Source of the DNA: Chaetoceros tenuissimus | Lineage: Eukaryota; Bacillariophyta; Thalassiosirophyceae; Chaetocerotales; Chaetocerotaceae | Assembly (NCBI GenBank): GCA_021927905.1 | Contig: BLLK01000045.1 | Location: 2,790,001-2,854,000 of the forward strand | Length of the DNA stretch: 64,000 nucleotides | Direction of reading: 5' to 3' | Part shown: piece after piece, positions 60,701 through 64,000 of the stretch | How positions within the stretch are numbered: the first letter of the stretch is position 1 | How the letters are laid out: each line of letters starts with the position of its first letter | Notes under the pieces: model-generated | The model's database searches: none | What the model saw: the letters and a program-made list of their open reading frames with translations, nothing else | Told to the model about the DNA's origin: nothing | Program-made: the position numbers and the translations under genes

Positions 60701-63700
60701 ATGGAGGAGCCACTAATAGAGCTGACCGACATTCAAGACAGGCATTCAGGTTATCCCATATCAACCCCAGTTTACATTGTCGAAGAAAGCAAAATCAAAG
60801 CAGCAGGAATTGTAGTAAAGAATTTAGTTCATTATGGCCCGCCAGCGCGTTTGAGCTCTAGAGTGGAAACAGAGTCTGGAGTAATTGTTGTCGTTCGAGA
60901 AAAATTACGCTTTCGACATGGATGCTCGGTCGAATTCAATATCCCAGGTTCCGAACAAAAAGCCAATGGTACAATTATTGGGTTCAGTGATGTACCCAGA
61001 AAAAAGGATGTCTTCTTCTATTCAATAGTGTGTCAGATTGATGGAAAAGAAAAGATCTTTCATAACGTTGAACCATGTAATGTCAAACATCTTTTGGAAG
61101 AGGAAGCTGAAGCAGCTTCTGTTCCTCGAGAAGTAGTACTAGAAAAAGAAAATACAGATGTCTCTGTGATGCCATCGTTAGAGGGACAAGCCAGAAGAAT
61201 AAGTCAGCTTCTACCTTCTATTCCAATAAAGAAAGAGGCAGTTGAGGAAAAAATTGTTGATGACGATGAATCAGACTCATCTTCTATTGTAGAAATTGAT
61301 GAAGAGACAGCTTTCAGACTTACCCAGCAAGAAGAGGCTCTATCCCATCAAGACGGTTCTGTAAATCAAGTCAATGGAAACAAGATGAATGAGCAACGAA
61401 AGAATGATGGAGACCCTGTAATGAAGAATTGTAATTCACAGGTGGAGGGACAAGTGCCTCATCCAAAATCGAAGGATATGATTAGAGATGTCAATGAGAT
61501 TCAGAACAAGAGACCACTTGGTGAGAGTTTGAGTAAAGTGAAAATAAAAAATGAACCTCCTCCCACAGAAGGATCTATTTCAGAGTCCACAAAGAAACAT
61601 AGACATAAGAGTATTACAGAGAGGAACCCAGTTGCTTCAACTCCGACTCCAATCTCTAATACAACAAATAGTGGTGCAGCTACTACTAATACGACTGTCG
61701 AAAAACAAGATATCGGAAAAGTTACTACTCAAAACGAAGACATTTCAACAAAGCCACAGTCAAGAGATTCATCAGCTAAAAAGAATGTTGATGAAAAAAA
61801 GGGCGGAAAAGGCGATCCGAGAATGACAAAGGCATTTGGAATATGCATTAAAAATCCTTCAATCCCTCGGATTGACGCGTTGATGCAAGGTGGGTTTGAA
61901 TTTCTACAATATGACCCCAATAAAAAAGTACCCATGAAAAATATTGTTGACAAAGACGGTGTCACACTCTCCCGACGAATGAAAACTTTAAACGTTCGTC
62001 TTTGTTTGCATAAAAAGAAGCAAAACAAAGATAATGACCTTAGGCAAAATTCAAGCAACAAAGAAGACAATAAAGATTTCCCTACCCCAACTGCACAAAA
62101 TTTAGAGCGTCCCCAATCCAACGTCAATAATCAAGCTCCAGCTTTGGAGGAGCAGAAGGCGAATAGCTCCACTTATAAGTCCTCAAAGACAGCTGTTATT
62201 CGACAAGTTCTTGTTGATCAAAAGCAGGAAGGAGCAGAAAAAGATTCTGCTTCAGTTCAATCTAAATCGGAATTAGGGAAAAGGAAACCTGACAAAAGCA
62301 CACCATCTGCATCTATTGTACAACGAATACTAAAGAAACAAACTAGGGAAGAAACAGAAAAAGATTCTGCTTCAGTTCAATCTAAATCGGAATTAGGGAA
62401 AAGGAAACCTGACAAAAGCACACCATCTGCATCTATTGTACAACGAATCCCGAAGAAACCTAAACCTTCGTCAACAGCAACCCCTGAGAGTACTACCAAA
62501 GACAAAGATAGGATTGCGCAATTAAAGAAGGAAAAATCAAATTCTTCAATAAATTCTTCTCATACAACGAAAAGAAAGCCTTTGAATTTGAGCAGAATCA
62601 TGCAAACAATGAAGGTGAATCAAGGTGAAAAAGTTGAAAAGCCTCCCTCCAAAAAGCCAACGGATACATCCATCAAATCCTCTAGTAGCATGACGAGTCA
62701 CGCATTTTCAACTGCTGATAATCCTATTGACTTAACCGATGATCATTCAGATGAGGAACGTTTATCACCTCTCAGGCAAATTAAACGTCGAAAGAGGAGT
62801 TCCGAGCACTCATCTCTTGTAGTTTCAATGATTGACACATGGAAATTTGCTAAACCAGTTCCTAGCCACAGGACACAAAAAGAATTTCAAGGTGAGACGT
62901 ATTACTGGTGTAGAAAATGCAATCGTCAGCAAGGGATGTGGGCTCTTCATCATGAAGAAGATCATAGGACTGACAATCACCAGGATCGGAGAGAGCATTG
63001 GACGGTGAGACCGCCTAAGAAGGGAGAACCAGTTGTGAAAAATGTTAGAGGTACTAAATTCGCTTACTGCAATCTATGTAGAAATGGAAAAGGGCAATGG
63101 ACAAGTCTCCATTTGGAAGGGAAACATTGGAAACTCGTACCACCAAAAGATGGGGAAGGAACAGTAAAAGTAGTTCATGGGGATACATTCTATTGGTGCA
63201 AGCACTGTTTAAATGGCGATGGCCGATGGACAAGACATAAATCAATTGAGCATGGAAATTCATCCAAACATACTTCTATAGGCGGTGTGGTGTTGAATCC
63301 CAATTCAAAATGTTGGAATGAATTCAGGCAATTCATAGACAAGAGTGGGAATATCTTTCCAGAAATATTAGCAAATAAAAATTCTGCCCCTGGATCGTGT
63401 CATGATCAATCCATCTCAGTTTGCTTACAATATCATATCAAAGGTCAATGTATAACAAGATGCACAAGAGCCGCAGATCATAATACATTACCTGTTGTAC
63501 TTGCAGATAATCTCAAATCGTGGTGTCAAGATGTTCTCAACAGAAGTAGAAATACCAATAATGGAAAGCAAAGTATACCGTCTCCTACAAAGATGATTCC
63601 AAGGGGTTCACCCAACAAGAATTCGCCTTTGTCTCAAACGATAGTCGCATACAAAGGAACTCTGACATTTGACAAAATAAAAGAGGAGCTCGGCCACCGT

Positions 63701-63976
63701 TATTTGATTGGTGTAAGAGGTTCTATAAGCCAATCTCTGAGTAAAGAAACTGGATGTTCTCTTTACCACTTTTGTGGTATAGGGAAGGAATCTTGCCAAG
63801 TTATTTTGGCCCATCGCACTGAAAACGGTTTGGAGGAAGCAGCGAAGGTAATCATAGGTCGACTGCGAAATAATATTTCAAACTCGCTGCTTCCATCTCC
63901 AAGAGACATCAAAATTGAACCTTTGACAAGACAAGCTGAGAATACACTTCATAAAAAATTGGTGTGCCGTCGCTAA
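60701..63976 (+). CDS. Large zinc-finger and KH-like protein, 1091 aa
   Basis: Unrecognised as a whole; probably a nuclear nucleic-acid-binding or SUMO-linked protein. One exon. The N-terminal 130 residues look globular with beta strands (IIVVVREKLRF-like IVVVREKLRFRHGCSVEF, VFFYSIVCQIDGKEKIF). A long disordered, Lys/Ser-rich middle carries two acidic hydrophobic patches that look like SUMO-interaction motifs (SSSIVEIDEE, PIDLTDDHSDEE) and a second small ordered block (AFGICIKNPSIPRIDALMQG). Near residues 728-850 are three related CxxC..H fingers: YYWCRKCNRQQGMWALHH, FAYCNLCRNGKGQWTSLH, FYWCKHCLNGDGRWTRHK. A CCCH-like site follows (CLQYHIKGQCITRC, then H). Near 1000-1060 YLIGVRGSISQSLSKETGC fits a KH GxxG loop. 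Confidence 0.7.
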   Translation: MEEPLIELTDIQDRHSGYPISTPVYIVEESKIKAAGIVVKNLVHYGPPARLSSRVETESGVIVVVREKLRFRHGCSVEFNIPGSEQKANGTIIGFSDVPRKKDVFFYSIVCQIDGKEKIFHNVEPCNVKHLLEEEAEAASVPREVVLEKENTDVSVMPSLEGQARRISQLLPSIPIKKEAVEEKIVDDDESDSSSIVEIDEETAFRLTQQEEALSHQDGSVNQVNGNKMNEQRKNDGDPVMKNCNSQVEGQVPHPKSKDMIRDVNEIQNKRPLGESLSKVKIKNEPPPTEGSISESTKKHRHKSITERNPVASTPTPISNTTNSGAATTNTTVEKQDIGKVTTQNEDISTKPQSRDSSAKKNVDEKKGGKGDPRMTKAFGICIKNPSIPRIDALMQGGFEFLQYDPNKKVPMKNIVDKDGVTLSRRMKTLNVRLCLHKKKQNKDNDLRQNSSNKEDNKDFPTPTAQNLERPQSNVNNQAPALEEQKANSSTYKSSKTAVIRQVLVDQKQEGAEKDSASVQSKSELGKRKPDKSTPSASIVQRILKKQTREETEKDSASVQSKSELGKRKPDKSTPSASIVQRIPKKPKPSSTATPESTTKDKDRIAQLKKEKSNSSINSSHTTKRKPLNLSRIMQTMKVNQGEKVEKPPSKKPTDTSIKSSSSMTSHAFSTADNPIDLTDDHSDEERLSPLRQIKRRKRSSEHSSLVVSMIDTWKFAKPVPSHRTQKEFQGETYYWCRKCNRQQGMWALHHEEDHRTDNHQDRREHWTVRPPKKGEPVVKNVRGTKFAYCNLCRNGKGQWTSLHLEGKHWKLVPPKDGEGTVKVVHGDTFYWCKHCLNGDGRWTRHKSIEHGNSSKHTSIGGVVLNPNSKCWNEFRQFIDKSGNIFPEILANKNSAPGSCHDQSISVCLQYHIKGQCITRCTRAADHNTLPVVLADNLKSWCQDVLNRSRNTNNGKQSIPSPTKMIPRGSPNKNSPLSQTIVAYKGTLTFDKIKEELGHRYLIGVRGSISQSLSKETGCSLYHFCGIGKESCQVILAHRTENGLEEAAKVIIGRLRNNISNSLLPSPRDIKIEPLTRQAENTLHKKLVCRR
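62221..62460 (+). repeat. In-frame 120-bp tandem duplication within the KH-like gene
   Basis: 62221-62340 and 62341-62460 are adjacent 120-bp copies (40 codons each). Positions 62235-62328 and 62355-62448, 94 bp, are identical, so the duplication is very recent or kept uniform by gene conversion. The repeat encodes a Lys/Ser-rich linker segment (SVQSKSELGKRKPDKSTPSA). Confidence 0.95.
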
Positions 63977-64000
63977 CTAGATATACTACTACTCTCGTTA

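Noticed and set aside
1-64000. Retroviral, LTR, Polinton or other virus-like elements
   Set aside because: No reverse transcriptase, integrase, capsid or long terminal repeats were recognised. The CxxC..H fingers of the 1091-aa protein are in an intact single-exon gene without such partners.

Overview
The window looks like nuclear DNA of a photosynthetic stramenopile, most probably a centric diatom; the species cannot be named from this sequence. The evidence is as follows. The DNA is AT-rich, and its short GT-AG introns (about 66 to 100 bp) interrupt otherwise compact genes. Several proteins start with a signal peptide followed by an A-F step (GAFVP, NAFVIP, SASAFQF), which resembles the ASAFAP plastid-import signal of diatoms. 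Secreted proteins carry PSxxPS linkers. There is also an outer-arm flagellar dynein heavy chain, which among diatoms fits the centric lineages with flagellated sperm. No retroelement, virus-like element, toxin gene, CRISPR array or rRNA was recognised.

Layout. 1-8.3 kb: the C-terminal half of the dynein heavy chain, facing a BTB-domain gene. 8.3-13.4 kb: a gene-poor accessory stretch. It holds a degenerate tandem repeat of about 1.8 kb and a possible 1.1 kb element with inverted ends and two unfamiliar ORFs. 13.4-23.8 kb: an ER FKBP with EF-hands, a myristoylated RING-H2 protein, a possibly plastid-targeted serine esterase, a 16-bp inverted-repeat pair, a secreted Cys protein, a leucine-rich-repeat gene with its broken copy, and a 537-aa protein of unknown function. 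23.8-47.3 kb: dense housekeeping DNA. It contains the DNA polymerase delta catalytic subunit, an S28 peptidase, a TPR protein, a CvfB-like S1 protein, P5C dehydrogenase, an MFS transporter, tRNA-Leu(AAG), the proteasome subunit Rpn3, a methyltransferase, a plastid-type CDF metal transporter, a secreted metzincin and a PRCC-like protein. 47.3-51.2 kb: a repeat-rich gap with hairpin repeats, a broken copy of the STT3 promoter and gene, an HMG-box gene and a small GC-rich island. 51.2-64 kb: STT3 with an ankyrin-like tail, Pcf11, two paralogous type I membrane proteins, a lipase-like protein and a 1091-aa zinc-finger/KH-like protein.

Genes alternate strand often. Convergent pairs are separated by only 35 to 150 bp and divergent pairs share 330 to 620 bp, so many promoters are probably bidirectional. 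No pathway cluster is evident. The links are loose: protein processing in the ER and secretory route (FKBP, STT3, S28 peptidase, metzincin), replication and mRNA 3'-end formation, and plastid supply.

The observations most worth following are: a DNA polymerase delta lacking two of the four CysB iron-sulphur cysteines; a metalloprotease whose zinc motif is assembled from exons of 26 and 12 nt; an STT3 with an altered WWDYG motif and an ankyrin-like tail; two local partial gene duplications; and several uncharacterised repeat families.
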